Shown here piece after piece: positions 1 to 8,780 of a stretch of 33,963 bases of DNA. Every line of letters starts with the position of its first letter. Position 1 is the first letter of the stretch. A program made the position numbers and the translations under genes. The notes beneath the pieces are model-generated. The model made no database searches. It saw only the letters and a list, made by a program, of their open reading frames with translations, and had not been told where the DNA came from. The stretch is from Candidatus Hydrogenedentota bacterium (GTDB lineage: Bacteria > Hydrogenedentota > Hydrogenedentia > Hydrogenedentales > GCA-2746185): positions 1 to 33,963 of the forward strand of contig CANKTP010000020.1 in assembly GCA_947486375.1 (NCBI GenBank), in the 5' to 3' direction.

Positions 1-1638
1 ATGTTCGCGATCCTCGAGTGGCCTGATCTCGAGGAGTTCGACCTTTGGATGGCCTCGATGCTGTCGCGGAGCTTGATCCAGACGCTGACCATGGCGTTCG
101 CGATTGCCAGCGTCCTGTTTGTGCCCGCCGTCGCGGCGACCGCCATCGTCTCGGAACGGGAACGCTCGACCTATGATTTCCTGACCCTGTCCCTGGTCCG
201 CCCCCTGGGCATCGTGTGGGCGAAGCTGGTCAATGTCCTTGGATTTTTCTTCCTGCTGTTCGTGGCGCTGATGCCGGTGTTTGGGCTGGCGTTTTTTCTC
301 GTCGGGGTGGATTTGTGGGACATCTTGCCCGCCCTGTCCATTGTCGCGGCCTCGGCCGTTTCCTGCGCGTCCATCGGGCTCCTGTGCTCGTCGCGCGCGA
401 GGACCACGATGCGGGCGGTCGCGACGACCTACGCGGCCGTGCTGTTGTACATGTCGCTGCCGGGGATCATATTCGGGCTCGCGCGCGGCGTCGAGTTCGT
501 GATCACGCGCAGCTACTACGACTTGCCCGATTGGATACCGGCGGCCCTATTCGTGTCCAGTCCCGCGGTGGCGTTCGTGATGTTGCTACAAGACGCCACG
601 TCCTTCATCGCCCCGTATCCCCTGGATACGGCCGTCTCCCTGCACCTCGCCTACCAGGGCTTGGTCACGGCGGCGTCGATTTTTCTGGCCGCGCACTACG
701 TCAAGCGGCCGATCAAGCCACCCAAGATCGAGCTGCGCAAGCCGATCGACGATACCGCCGAACTCGACCGCCGCCGCAAGCGCTTCCCCTACTATATTGT
801 CGATCCCATGCGCCGGCGGAAGGAAATCGAGGATGGGCGCAACCCGATGATGGTGCGCGAAATGCGCTGGGGACTGCTCAACAACGCGACCCTGTCGATC
901 CGCGTGTTTTACGCCTCCTTCGTCGTGTATTTCTTCGCGGGCATCATCGTCACGTTCGAGGGATCGCCGGAAGACTACGCGGCCACGTGGACGCTGACGC
1001 AAGTGATCATCACCATTCTCGCGGCCCCGGCCATGACCGCGAACGTGATGACCAAGGAACGCGAACTGCGTAACATGGACATGCTCCGCATGACGCTGTT
1101 GACGCCGCGAGAGATCGTGCTAGGCAAACTCGCCGCGGGGATCGTCTCGATGGTTCCGCTCTTGACGGCAGCGACCCTGGCGTCGGTCGTCGTGTTGGTC
1201 CTCGGGGTGAACGATATCACCCAGTTGGCCGTGGGCTACGGGGTGTTGTTCGTATCGGCTTTCGTCGCCGTCTGCATCGGGCTGTTCGCGTCGACCCATG
1301 CCTCTCGGACCGCGACGGCCCTCGCGATCGGGTATGCCGTGTCGATCCTGTTCTTCGGCGGGATCGACGCGATCGGGGAGACGATAAACCCCATCGAGGC
1401 CCCAACCCCCGTCGATTCGTGGCATGCGGGCCTGTTCCCCCGGAACTTTCCCACCGTGTCTCCGATCATCGGGTACCTCGAAAGCATTGATTCTCACGCC
1501 CTCACGTGGGCGGGCTACGAAGGGTCGGTGGTCGTGCCGTATGTGGGCTTTGGGTTGCTCTCTTCCCTGCTCACTGCCTTTCTCCTCACCTCTTGGTCCG
1601 TGTATTTCTTCAAGCGCTTCCGGATGCAGGACAGGTAG
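1..1638 (+). CDS. ABC-2 type transporter permease, two-module, 5' truncated by window edge
   Basis: The 545 residues visible form a polytopic inner-membrane protein with two similar halves. Each half has an ABC-2 permease signature in which a charged segment precedes the coupling region: SERERSTYDFLTLSL near residue 51 and TKERELRNMDMLRMTLL near residue 349. The second half begins with NPMMVREMRWG (about residue 281) before its first membrane segment, a motif typical of planctomycete-type ABC-2 permeases. The first half lacks the matching segment, and the reading frame opens exactly at base 1, so the true start almost certainly lies upstream and the ATG at position 1 is internal. It would export an unknown substrate with an ATPase encoded outside the window. 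It is distantly similar in layout to the permease at 4895-6427. It converges on the PatZ-like gene. Family call is firm; substrate is unknown. Confidence 0.85.
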   Translation: MFAILEWPDLEEFDLWMASMLSRSLIQTLTMAFAIASVLFVPAVAATAIVSERERSTYDFLTLSLVRPLGIVWAKLVNVLGFFFLLFVALMPVFGLAFFLVGVDLWDILPALSIVAASAVSCASIGLLCSSRARTTMRAVATTYAAVLLYMSLPGIIFGLARGVEFVITRSYYDLPDWIPAALFVSSPAVAFVMLLQDATSFIAPYPLDTAVSLHLAYQGLVTAASIFLAAHYVKRPIKPPKIELRKPIDDTAELDRRRKRFPYYIVDPMRRRKEIEDGRNPMMVREMRWGLLNNATLSIRVFYASFVVYFFAGIIVTFEGSPEDYAATWTLTQVIITILAAPAMTANVMTKERELRNMDMLRMTLLTPREIVLGKLAAGIVSMVPLLTAATLASVVVLVLGVNDITQLAVGYGVLFVSAFVAVCIGLFASTHASRTATALAIGYAVSILFFGGIDAIGETINPIEAPTPVDSWHAGLFPRNFPTVSPIIGYLESIDSHALTWAGYEGSVVVPYVGFGLLSSLLTAFLLTSWSVYFFKRFRMQDR

Positions 1639-1980
1639 ATTCATCGGCCTCAAAGAACACAGCGCGGCATAGCCGCAACCAAAACAAGCCAAGCCTTCGC
1701 CAACGTGTTCTTCGTCGCATCGATGCTGTCATCCCCCAGATGCTGGGCAACGTGTCACGCATCGGCTCGAATACTTATCTGGTTTCAATCCGTGTTATCC
1801 GTGTTATCCGTGGTCACGAACGGTTCCTTTTTTGACCACGGATAACACGGATGACGCGGATAAAGAGTGGACGGGCCAACGAACTCGCCGCGTGATATTC
1901 TGACAAGGAAAACAAAGTTCTGACGGGTAGCAGTACAAAGAAGAGGCTCTTTGCGATCTCTGCGTTCATGGGGGTTAAAT
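1639..1980. other. Intergenic region between convergent genes, repeat-bearing
   Basis: This 342-base gap separates two genes that end towards each other. It holds a small hairpin (GCGGC-ATA-GCCGC, near 1666-1678), the large inverted repeat at 1788-1861, and near 1940-1978 a sequence resembling the degenerate CTCTGCGTTC...GTTAAA type of dispersed repeat. The ORFs crossing it (1506-1835 plus, and the tail of 1814-3343 minus) only translate the repeat into VIRVIRG-like peptides. I see no gene here. Confidence 0.6.
1788..1861. repeat. Inverted repeat built of 9-bp tandem units, possible bidirectional terminator
   Basis: The left arm (1788-1815) is three tandem units of ATCCGTGTT, ATCCGTGTT and ATCCGTGGT plus C. 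The right arm (1834-1861) is the reverse complement of the whole 28-base arm with two mismatches, and the 19 bases nearest the loop pair perfectly. The 18-base loop includes a T run. Lying between two convergent stop codons, it could end transcription from both sides. The same wording is common as a dispersed repeat in environmental genomes, so the terminator role is an inference. Confidence 0.7.
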
Positions 1981-4731
1981 TTAATGCGGTTGTACCGGGT
2001 ATCTGGCGTGGATGAGTTGGTCTTCGACGGAATACTCGACCTCGAAGCCGACGCGTTTGCAGACCTCGATCATGGTCCGGTTTTCGGGGAGGATGTTGCC
2101 GACGACGCAGGGGATGCCCTCGGCCTTGGCCACGTCGAGCACCTTGCGCAGGAGCATGGAGCCGAGGCCCTGGCCGTGGAATGCGTCGCTGACGGCGACG
2201 GCGAATTCGGCCTCGTCGCTTCCGTGGAGGCGAATCAACCGGACGACCCCCATGATCGATGTTTCGAGCGCGCTTGGGTCGGTGTGCAGCGCGATCAGGG
2301 TCATCTCGCGGTTGTAGTCGATGAAGCAGGACCGCACGAGCACGCGATGGTCCACTCGGTGCTCGAGGCCCATGATGTGGAAATAGCGGAAGTACACGCT
2401 CTCGGGCGAGAGGGTCTCGTGGAACTTCACCATCAACTGCTCGTCCTCGGGACGTATCGGCCGGATGGCCACGCTCAACCCTTGTTTTGTCGTCCACTCC
2501 GTCTCGTAGTGCGCGGGATAGGGGCGAATCGCCAGCTCGGGGACGGCCTCGATCGGCGTGTCGAGGGAATGCAACAGCATCCGCGCATCCAGCGCCATCA
2601 AGCCGTCCTCTGAGATCAGGAGGGGATTCAGGTCGATCGAGTTGATCCATCGTTGCTCGGACACCAGGTGGCTGAAGCGCGCCAGCACGCCCGCGAGCGC
2701 ATTCAGATCGATGGCGCCCGCCTCGTCCTTCCGCGACATCGTCGCGTGGATGCGGGTTTGTTCCATCAGGCGCGTCGCCAGGGTCGAGTTCAACGGCGGC
2801 AGCGCGAGCGCGAGATCCTGGATCGTCTCGAGCATGTGGCCGCCGGTGCCGAAATACAGCACGGGACCGAAGTGGGGATCCGTGTGGCTCCCCAGCGCAA
2901 GCTTGAACCCGCCGAAGGGCGCCATCGGTTGGACCACGACGCCTTGCACGTGCTCGGCGCCCGCCTTCCGCGCCACCGCCTCCATGATGCGGCGATAGGC
3001 CCGCACCGCGCCGTCGTCCGACGTCACACCGAGCTCGACGCCGCCCACACGAGTCTTCTGGGACAAGGTATAGGAGTGGACCTTGATCGCCACGGGATAC
3101 CCGATGGCGTTCGCCGCCGCGACGGCCTCTTCCTCGGTTCTCGCGATGCGCGTGTCCGCCGTGGGAATCCGGTAGGCCCGGAGGAGTTGTTTCGATTCGT
3201 GCTCGGACAGAGCCGTCCGGCCTTCGCGCCGCGCCGCATCGATGATCGCGTGCGCGAGGTCCCGGTCTGGCGCATCGGCGTCGTCCATTGCGGGTAACGC
3301 GGGCGTCTCGTAAATCCCGTCGAGGTTGCGCGTGTATTGCCACATGTACGTGAACACGCGCGCGGCTTGGTCCGGGAACGGGAGGTTCGGAATGCCCGCG
3401 CGATCAAGGATCGCCGCCGCCGGGGCGATCTCCGCGCCGCCCATCCAACTCGCGAGGACCGGCTTGTCGGTCTTGCCCTTGACCGCCGCCGCGAATTGTT
3501 CCGCGGTCTTTAGCGGGTCGGTCATGGCCTGCGTCGTCAACACCGCGAGCAACGCGTCGCCGCCCGTCTCGGCAAGCGCGATGGCCGCCGCCTTGCCGTA
3601 TTCCTCCGGCGTGGCATCGCCGAGGACGTCGATGGGATTCCCCCGGCTCCAATGCGGCGGGAGCAGTTCGTTCAACTGCCGCTGCGTCGACTCGGACAAT
3701 TCGGTCGGCGTGCCGCCGGTGGCCACGAGGACGTCGGTCGCGAGGACGGCCGGCCCACCGGCGTTCGTGAGGATCGTCAACCGGGGCCCGCGCGGCCGCG
3801 GCTGTTTGTCCAGGATGTCCGCCATGTTGAACAGCTCCTGGATGCTGCGCACGCGGAGCACGCCGCAACGGCGAAAGGCGGCGTCGAGCACGGCATCGTC
3901 TTCGACCAGCGCGCCGACATGCGCGCCCGCCGCCCGCGCCCCGGCCTCCGTGCGCCCCGCCTTCAGCACGATGATTGGTTTTGTGTACGACACCTCGCGC
4001 GCCGCCGACAGGAACGCCCGGTGATCGTTCATCGATTCCATGTAGAGCAGGATGCTCTTCGTGTGGCGGTCGTCGGCGAGGCGATAGAGCAGATCGCTCC
4101 AGCCAATATCCACCATGCTCCCGATCGAGACGAAGGCGCTGAATCCCACGTTCGCAGTACGGCTCCAATCGAGGATGGCCGTGCAGAGCGCCCCGCTCTG
4201 GCTGATGAATCCCACCTTCCCCGGCAACGCCATCGTCCGGGCGAAGGTCGCGTTGAGGCCGGTCCTCGGGTTCATCAGGCCGATGCAGTTCGGGCCGAGC
4301 ACGCGCACGCCGCCGCGCCGGGCTTCCTCGGCCACGGCCTTCTCGAGCGCCGCGCCTTTCTCGCCGACTTCGCGGAACCCCGCCGTGAGGATCACCGCCG
4401 CCTTCACGCCCGCCGCCGCGCATTCGCGCAGCGCCTGCGGCACCAGGTCGGCGCGAATCACGATGATCGCGAGGTCCACCGCCTCGGGAAGATCGCCGAC
4501 GCAGGCCCAGGCCGGCACGCCGAGCACGCTCTTGCGATTTGGGTTCACCGGATACACCGTGCCCCCGAAGGGCGACCCGAGGAGGTTCGTGATCGTCGCG
4601 CGGCCCACGCTGCCCGGTTTGTCCGTCGCCCCGATGACCGCGATGTGCCTCGGCTCGAAAAGGGCATCGAGCGAGCCGCGCGCGGCGGCCTCGCGAAAAA
4701 CGTCGTGTTGTCCCGTCGGGGGCGTGGCCAT
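1981..4731 (-). CDS. PatZ/Acs-type fusion: ADP-forming acyl-CoA synthetase domains with C-terminal GNAT acetyltransferase
   Basis: The 916-residue protein has the domain order of bacterial Pat/PatZ lysine acetyltransferases. It has a CoA-binding Rossmann domain (about 22-120, [16 protein letters not shown]), a succinyl-CoA-synthetase-like flavodoxin domain (about 165-300), a second ligase domain (about 310-470), an ATP-grasp domain (about 495-720, with GYPVAIK), and a GNAT domain (about 755-905, with the acetyl-CoA-binding pattern [10 protein letters not shown]). Family knowledge: such proteins acetylate lysines of acetyl-CoA synthetase and other enzymes, whereas ADP-forming synthetases use a phosphohistidine. 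The segment GAHVGAL (His271) sits where that histidine is expected, so some synthetase activity cannot be excluded. The start ATG opens directly on the conserved N-terminus. It stands alone between two repeat-bearing gaps. Confidence 0.92.
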   Translation of the reverse strand: MATPPTGQHDVFREAAARGSLDALFEPRHIAVIGATDKPGSVGRATITNLLGSPFGGTVYPVNPNRKSVLGVPAWACVGDLPEAVDLAIIVIRADLVPQALRECAAAGVKAAVILTAGFREVGEKGAALEKAVAEEARRGGVRVLGPNCIGLMNPRTGLNATFARTMALPGKVGFISQSGALCTAILDWSRTANVGFSAFVSIGSMVDIGWSDLLYRLADDRHTKSILLYMESMNDHRAFLSAAREVSYTKPIIVLKAGRTEAGARAAGAHVGALVEDDAVLDAAFRRCGVLRVRSIQELFNMADILDKQPRPRGPRLTILTNAGGPAVLATDVLVATGGTPTELSESTQRQLNELLPPHWSRGNPIDVLGDATPEEYGKAAAIALAETGGDALLAVLTTQAMTDPLKTAEQFAAAVKGKTDKPVLASWMGGAEIAPAAAILDRAGIPNLPFPDQAARVFTYMWQYTRNLDGIYETPALPAMDDADAPDRDLAHAIIDAARREGRTALSEHESKQLLRAYRIPTADTRIARTEEEAVAAANAIGYPVAIKVHSYTLSQKTRVGGVELGVTSDDGAVRAYRRIMEAVARKAGAEHVQGVVVQPMAPFGGFKLALGSHTDPHFGPVLYFGTGGHMLETIQDLALALPPLNSTLATRLMEQTRIHATMSRKDEAGAIDLNALAGVLARFSHLVSEQRWINSIDLNPLLISEDGLMALDARMLLHSLDTPIEAVPELAIRPYPAHYETEWTTKQGLSVAIRPIRPEDEQLMVKFHETLSPESVYFRYFHIMGLEHRVDHRVLVRSCFIDYNREMTLIALHTDPSALETSIMGVVRLIRLHGSDEAEFAVAVSDAFHGQGLGSMLLRKVLDVAKAEGIPCVVGNILPENRTMIEVCKRVGFEVEYSVEDQLIHARYPVQPH

Positions 4732-4787
4732 GGTTAGTGGTCTCGTGCAGGTGATTTCATCGTGTCATCATACCCGACGGGACGTGG

Positions 4788-4883
4788 CACGGGCGTCCCG
4801 CCCGTGGGCTCGTGGCGAAGCCACGCGAACTTCACAAGAACATGGGCAGGATGCCCACGCCACACTGGAAGCCTGCACCACAA
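4788..4883. repeat. Cluster of three triloop hairpins plus a dispersed 19-bp repeat
   Basis: Three consecutive perfect hairpins with three-base loops occupy the gap between the PatZ-like gene and the ABC permease. They are CACGGGCG-TCC-CGCCCGTG (4788-4806), CGTGGC-GAA-GCCACG (4811-4825) and TGGGCA-GGA-TGCCCA (4843-4857). They are followed at 4865-4883 by CTGGAAGCCTGCACCACAA, which is identical to the right end of the repeat at 11386-11409. The pattern looks like a REP-type family and may also terminate the ABC operon. Confidence 0.75.
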
Positions 4884-4894
4884 ATGGGGTGACC

Positions 4895-6427
4895 TCAGGT
4901 CCCTTGCAGGCCCGCGCAACGCCGCAGTCGCCCGCCGAGGCAGCGCACGGCCAGAAGCGCGGAGGCGAGATGCCCGAGCACGTTGACCCCGATATAGACG
5001 GCGATCGCGAGCACGGTGTAGCCCGCCCCGGTTCTATAGACGAGGTTCCGCGTAGTCGGAAACATTCCAATAAGATACTCGACATAGAGCGGCATCAAAA
5101 GACCGATGACGGCGCCGCCGACGAAGAGATAGGCCCAGAGGCTGCCGGTCATGCCGTAGCGGAAACGCGCGGTGCCGGCGACGCACGAGAGGGCGGTGAC
5201 GTTGATGTGGGCCGCGATGGTAATAGGGAGAAAGATCAGAAGCATCCTGACGCCATTCCGGTCGAACTGCATGAACCATGCGTAGAAGGCGAACCAGATC
5301 ACGATCGCGGCGAAATACATGCGCGTCGCGCAGGTATGGCCCCGCCAAAAGGCGACGCCCAGCGCCTCGTCGCTGACCGGGACCAAGACCAAGTCGTCGA
5401 GCGCGCCTTGCTCGCGCGCCTTCTTCAAGGCCAGGATGGTCTCGCGGAAAACGAGGATCCAGAGCATGAACAATCCCGCGACGGGGAACATCAGGATCGT
5501 CAGCAAGCCGAGAAACGCGAGTATCCGCATGGGGATTGATCGCCGCGAGAAGCCCATCGAGCGCAAGCTCGATGCCGCCAACTTGGCCAGCGGTTCCGAA
5601 CTCCGCCGTGCCCACCGTCGTCCCCTTTCGGAACCCCTGACTTTCGCGGTGCGCGGCGCGTCGGCCCGCGCATGGATTTGTCTCGGTAGAATGCGCACGG
5701 CCTCGAAGAGGCACGCGGCGGCGATAATCATGTTCAGGAATACGCCCGGGAGCATCTGTGCGAGGGGTATCCCGGACGCACCCCAGATTGGCGTGAGGAC
5801 GCCCAGCGCCGGTTGCCCGATGGGGAGCCCCCATGCGGCCGAATTGTAGTCCACGTACGACGTGCCAACGAACCACAGGCCCAGCAACAGCGCCGTCTGC
5901 GTGACGGCAAGGCCCGACTGCGGGCTTACCGCCGAAAAATAGGTCCCCGCCGCGCAGGCCATGATGAGAAAACTCGTCATCATCGCCGCGTGCATGCCCA
6001 CGGTGTGCAGGTCCACGCCGCCGAAGATCATGGCGAACCCGATGAAGGGCATGGCCGAGAGCAGCAGCATCTCCGAGAGCAGGAAGACCGATACGAACTT
6101 CGCCAGCACCACGTCCCATCCGCGCAGGTCGGCCATCAGGAGCAGGCCGAGGGTGTTCTCGTCCTTCTCGTCGGTCAGCGTGGCGCAGGCGACCATCGGC
6201 GCGGAAAACCCTGTGAGGACCTCGATGATGGCGACCAGGAACATCATGAATGAACCGAAGGTTTCGGGCGAGGGGGTGAATATCTCGTCTGTATACCAGG
6301 AAATCGCCATCGCAAACGACAGGAAAGCCAGGGCGATGAGCAACGGCCCCGTCCGGTTGATATAGGTGATGCGGCGGCGGCCCAGGCGCAGCAGTTCGTT
6401 CCAGACGATGGGCAAATGAATCGTCAT
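4895..6427 (-). CDS. ABC-2 type exporter permease
   Basis: This is a 510-residue polytopic membrane protein. The ORF track extends it to 6913, but the real start is the ATG at 6427, which overlaps the TGA of the upstream ATPase gene as ATGA and gives MTIHLPIVWNELLRLGRR, a normal cytoplasmic N-terminus before the first membrane span. The coupling-type segment DEKDENTLGLLLMADLRG (about residue 94) matches ABC-2 permeases, and a weaker copy, KKAREQGALDDLVLVPVS, follows the central basic linker (about residues 265-305). The protein therefore has two modules, like the permease at the left edge. It would form the membrane part of an exporter with the ATPase at 6424-7356; the substrate is unknown. 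The extreme C-terminus reaches the repeat-bearing gap. Confidence 0.88.
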   Translation of the reverse strand: MTIHLPIVWNELLRLGRRRITYINRTGPLLIALAFLSFAMAISWYTDEIFTPSPETFGSFMMFLVAIIEVLTGFSAPMVACATLTDEKDENTLGLLLMADLRGWDVVLAKFVSVFLLSEMLLLSAMPFIGFAMIFGGVDLHTVGMHAAMMTSFLIMACAAGTYFSAVSPQSGLAVTQTALLLGLWFVGTSYVDYNSAAWGLPIGQPALGVLTPIWGASGIPLAQMLPGVFLNMIIAAACLFEAVRILPRQIHARADAPRTAKVRGSERGRRWARRSSEPLAKLAASSLRSMGFSRRSIPMRILAFLGLLTILMFPVAGLFMLWILVFRETILALKKAREQGALDDLVLVPVSDEALGVAFWRGHTCATRMYFAAIVIWFAFYAWFMQFDRNGVRMLLIFLPITIAAHINVTALSCVAGTARFRYGMTGSLWAYLFVGGAVIGLLMPLYVEYLIGMFPTTRNLVYRTGAGYTVLAIAVYIGVNVLGHLASALLAVRCLGGRLRRCAGLQGT

Positions 6428-7356
6428 GCGCCCGCGCCGGTGAGGTGCAGGAAGGCGTCCTCGAGCAGGACCTCTTCTTCCTTGATGGTCAGGACGCGGA
6501 AGCCGTTTCGCACAAGCGCCTCGGCGACGAAGCTGAAGTCCGCCGTCCCGTGGGGAAGCTCGACTCCGAGAATTTCTTCGCCCACGCTGATCTCGACGAT
6601 TCCCCCGGTCTCCATCAGCATCTTGCCGGCTTCGTCGTGGCGATCCGCGAGACGAATTTCCAGGCGCAGTTTCGTGCGCGCCCGCGCGAGCGCCTCGTCG
6701 ATGCTGCCTGAGTACACGAGCTTCCCGCCATCGAGGATGCCGATTGTGTTGCAGAGCGTGCGCAGCTCGGAGAGGATGTGCGAGCTGATCAACACCGTCT
6801 TGCCCATTGCCCCAAGGGCGCGGAGGATTTCCTGCACCTCGATGCGCGCGCGCGGATCGAGGCCCGACGCGGGCTCGTCGAGGATGAGCACCTGGGGATC
6901 GTTGATGAGGCAACGGGCCAGGCCGAGGCGTTGGCGCATGCCGCGCGAGAGGCCCTCGATGAGGGCGTCCCGTTTGTCGACGAGGCCGGTCAGTTCGATG
7001 CAGTCGTCCACCACGCGCCGCCGCCGGTCGATGGGGACGCGGTAGGCGGCGGCGAAGAATTCAAGGTACTCGACCACGAGCATGTCGCGATAGGCCCCGC
7101 TCGAATCGGGCATGTATCCGATCAGCGGGCGGACCGCATGCGGGTGCGTGACGACGTTGTGCCCCATGACATGGGCCTCGCCGGAATCTGGCCGCAGGAG
7201 CGTCGCGAGGATTCGCATCGTCGTCGTTTTGCCCGCACCATTCGGGCCGAGGAACCCGTAGATGTCCCCCTCGTGTACGTCGAAGGACAGATCCTGCACG
7301 GCATTCACGTTGCGGTATTTTTTGCACAAGTGCCGGATGGATATCGCCACGCTCAT
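6424..7356 (-). CDS. ABC transporter ATP-binding protein
   Basis: A 310-residue nucleotide-binding subunit with all the key motifs: Walker A GPNGAGKTTT (about 37-46), signature LSRGMRQRLG (136-145), Walker B VLILDEP (157-162) and the switch histidine in LISSHILSE (193). The Q-loop position reads GYMPDSSG, with Asp instead of Gln, a variant common in ABC-2 type exporters. A C-terminal region of about 90 residues after the ATPase core is usual for this class. I moved the start from 7374 to the ATG at 7356 because GGAGG sits six bases upstream of it. The stop overlaps the permease ATG by four bases (ATGA), so the two are translationally coupled. A plausible promoter lies at 7399-7427. Confidence 0.95.
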   Translation of the reverse strand: MSVAISIRHLCKKYRNVNAVQDLSFDVHEGDIYGFLGPNGAGKTTTMRILATLLRPDSGEAHVMGHNVVTHPHAVRPLIGYMPDSSGAYRDMLVVEYLEFFAAAYRVPIDRRRRVVDDCIELTGLVDKRDALIEGLSRGMRQRLGLARCLINDPQVLILDEPASGLDPRARIEVQEILRALGAMGKTVLISSHILSELRTLCNTIGILDGGKLVYSGSIDEALARARTKLRLEIRLADRHDEAGKMLMETGGIVEISVGEEILGVELPHGTADFSFVAEALVRNGFRVLTIKEEEVLLEDAFLHLTGAGA

Positions 7357-7398
7357 GAGTTTCCTCCGATGCATATCGCTTGCTGTTGTCGGAAGGCC

Positions 7399-7427
7399 AG
7401 TCTACACGCGCCTTGCCGGAATTCCAA
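7399..7427 (-). promoter_or_regulatory. Candidate sigma70-type promoter for the ABC exporter operon
   Basis: On the minus strand TTGGAA (7422-7427) and TAGACT (7399-7404) are separated by 17 bases, each matching four of six consensus positions. Transcription would start about 36 bases before the ATPase ATG. This is sequence matching only. Confidence 0.35.
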
Positions 7428-7466
7428 AAGGGTGGGTCCAGTAAGGTGTGCGTCAGAAACGCGGGA

Positions 7467-7499
7467 ATGGACGATATGGACTCGATGGACGATATGGAC
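7467..7499. repeat. Direct repeat of ATGGACGATATGGAC
   Basis: The 15-mer ATGGACGATATGGAC occurs twice with an 18-base period (7467-7481 and 7485-7499) in the divergent gap between the ABC operon and the ThuA-like gene. A related ATGGAC-rich stretch lies at 11267-11299, after the epimerase gene. No coding explanation fits, as both copies are outside genes. Confidence 0.6.
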
Positions 7500-7606
7500 C
7501 GCGGGGCCCTCGCTGCGAGTGTCGATTTTTCCGCCGCGGGCGTGTCGCGATTTCGTATACTATCGGCGTTATTCAACGACCGTCGCTTCCCCACGAGGAT
7601 TAACCC

Positions 7607-8620
7607 ATGATTCGCGCGATTGCCCTGTCCGTTCTTGTGTCTTTCGTTTCCATGCTCGCCCACGCCGACGGCCCGGCAAAGTGGGTCACCTACGAGGGGC
7701 GCGAGGGGCCGGGACACGGCAAGCACATCGTATTTGTCACCGGGGACGACGAGTACCGCTCCGAGGAGTCGATGCCGCAATTGGCGAAGATTCTTGCGGT
7801 CCGGCACGGCTTCAAATGTACCGTCCTTTTCGCCATCAACAAGGACACGGGCGCGATCGATCCGGCGACCCTCGACAATATTCCCGGCCTCGAACAGCTC
7901 GATACCGCCGACCTGATGATCTTGTTCCTCCGCTTTCGCGAATTGCCCGACGACCAGATGACGCACATCATGGACTACACGAACTCGGGCAAGCCGATCA
8001 TGGCCCTGCGCACCTCGACGCACCCCTTTTTCTACAAGGACATCAAGTCGAGTCCATATTCGAAGTGGAATTGGACCAGTCCCGATCCCAAGGGCGGCTA
8101 CGGCCGCGAGGTCCTCGGCGAGACGTGGGTCAACCACTACGGCAATCACAAGGTCCAGAGCACGCGCGGCATCGTCGCCCCAGGCATGGAGAAGAACCCG
8201 ATTGTGCAAGGCTGCGAGGACATCTGGGGGCCGTCGGACGTTTACGAAGTGACGACACTGAGCGGCGACGGCGCGCCGCTCATCCTGGGGCAGGTCCTCA
8301 CCGGCATGAATCCGACGGACAAGCCCGCCGACGGGAAGAAGGAACTGCCCATCGCGTGGACGAAGACCTACACCGGCACGAGCGGGAAGCCTTCGCGGGT
8401 CTTCACGACGACGATGGGCCACTCCTTCGACTTGCATAGCGAAGGATTCCGGAGGCTGCTGGTGAATGCGGCGTATTGGAGCATCGGCATCGAGGATCAA
8501 ATCCCCGCCCGCGCCGACGTAGCCATCGTCGGCGAATATACGCCGATCGACATCGGCTTCGGCACGCACCGCGTTGGGATCATGCCGGAGTCGCACGTCC
8601 TGGGTGCCGAGGCGCCCTGA
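7607..8620 (+). CDS. Secreted ThuA-like (trehalose-utilization family) domain protein
   Basis: The 337-residue product starts with a cleavable signal peptide ending near AHA-D (residue 19) and continues into a ThuA-like, glutamine-amidotransferase-like fold. The domain opens with KHIVFVTGDDEYRSEESM and includes ADLMILFLRF, the glycine-rich segment GKPIMALRTSTHPF, and a late TTMGHSFDL stretch. Family knowledge: ThuA-like proteins are very abundant in planctomycete-type genomes and are thought to act in sugar metabolism, but the reaction is generally unknown. The ATG is preceded by GAGGAT at a suitable distance. A TATACT hexamer at 7556-7561 could be a -10 box, though I find no matching -35. 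It is followed by a strong hairpin and is probably monocistronic. Confidence 0.85.
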   Translation: MIRAIALSVLVSFVSMLAHADGPAKWVTYEGREGPGHGKHIVFVTGDDEYRSEESMPQLAKILAVRHGFKCTVLFAINKDTGAIDPATLDNIPGLEQLDTADLMILFLRFRELPDDQMTHIMDYTNSGKPIMALRTSTHPFFYKDIKSSPYSKWNWTSPDPKGGYGREVLGETWVNHYGNHKVQSTRGIVAPGMEKNPIVQGCEDIWGPSDVYEVTTLSGDGAPLILGQVLTGMNPTDKPADGKKELPIAWTKTYTGTSGKPSRVFTTTMGHSFDLHSEGFRRLLVNAAYWSIGIEDQIPARADVAIVGEYTPIDIGFGTHRVGIMPESHVLGAEAP

Positions 8621-8655
8621 GTTCGTTGACGATTCATTCGGCATAGAGACGGCGC

Positions 8656-8677
8656 GGGCGCACACACAGGTGCGCCC
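8656..8677. terminator. GC-rich hairpin after the ThuA-like gene
   Basis: A perfect eight-base stem GGGCGCAC / GTGCGCCC encloses the loop ACACAG, 35 bases after the ThuA-like stop. There is no T run behind it, so it may be a repeat-type hairpin rather than an intrinsic terminator. Confidence 0.45.
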
Positions 8678-8732
8678 AATCAACTGCGGACCCGGCAATC
8701 CACCCCAAAAGTGTGCATATTCGGGTCTATTG

Positions 8733-8741
8733 TGCTAGATT
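8733..8741 (+). promoter_or_regulatory. Possible extended -10 element for the MATE gene
   Basis: TGCTAGATT has the TGn-TAnnnT form of an extended -10 box about 40 bases before the MATE ATG. The upstream -35 region (TGTGCA, 18-base spacing) is weak. The similar TGCTAAACT lies ahead of proC. Confidence 0.25.
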
Positions 8742-8780
8742 GAATTCCCTCGCCGTAGGCGCACCCCCATCGAGTTTTTC

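Noticed and set aside
1814-3343. 509-codon minus-strand ORF
   Set aside because: It is a shifted frame of the PatZ-like gene on the same strand, extended through the inverted repeat; the tail only translates the repeat.
6778-8439. 553-codon plus-strand ORF
   Set aside because: It crosses the antisense of the ABC ATPase gene, an intergenic gap and another frame of the ThuA-like gene. It has no domain and is rich in Arg/His as expected for a GC-rich shadow frame.
7061-8698. 545-codon minus-strand ORF
   Set aside because: It covers the antisense of the ThuA-like gene, and its end lies in another frame of the ABC ATPase gene. No motif or Shine-Dalgarno supports it.
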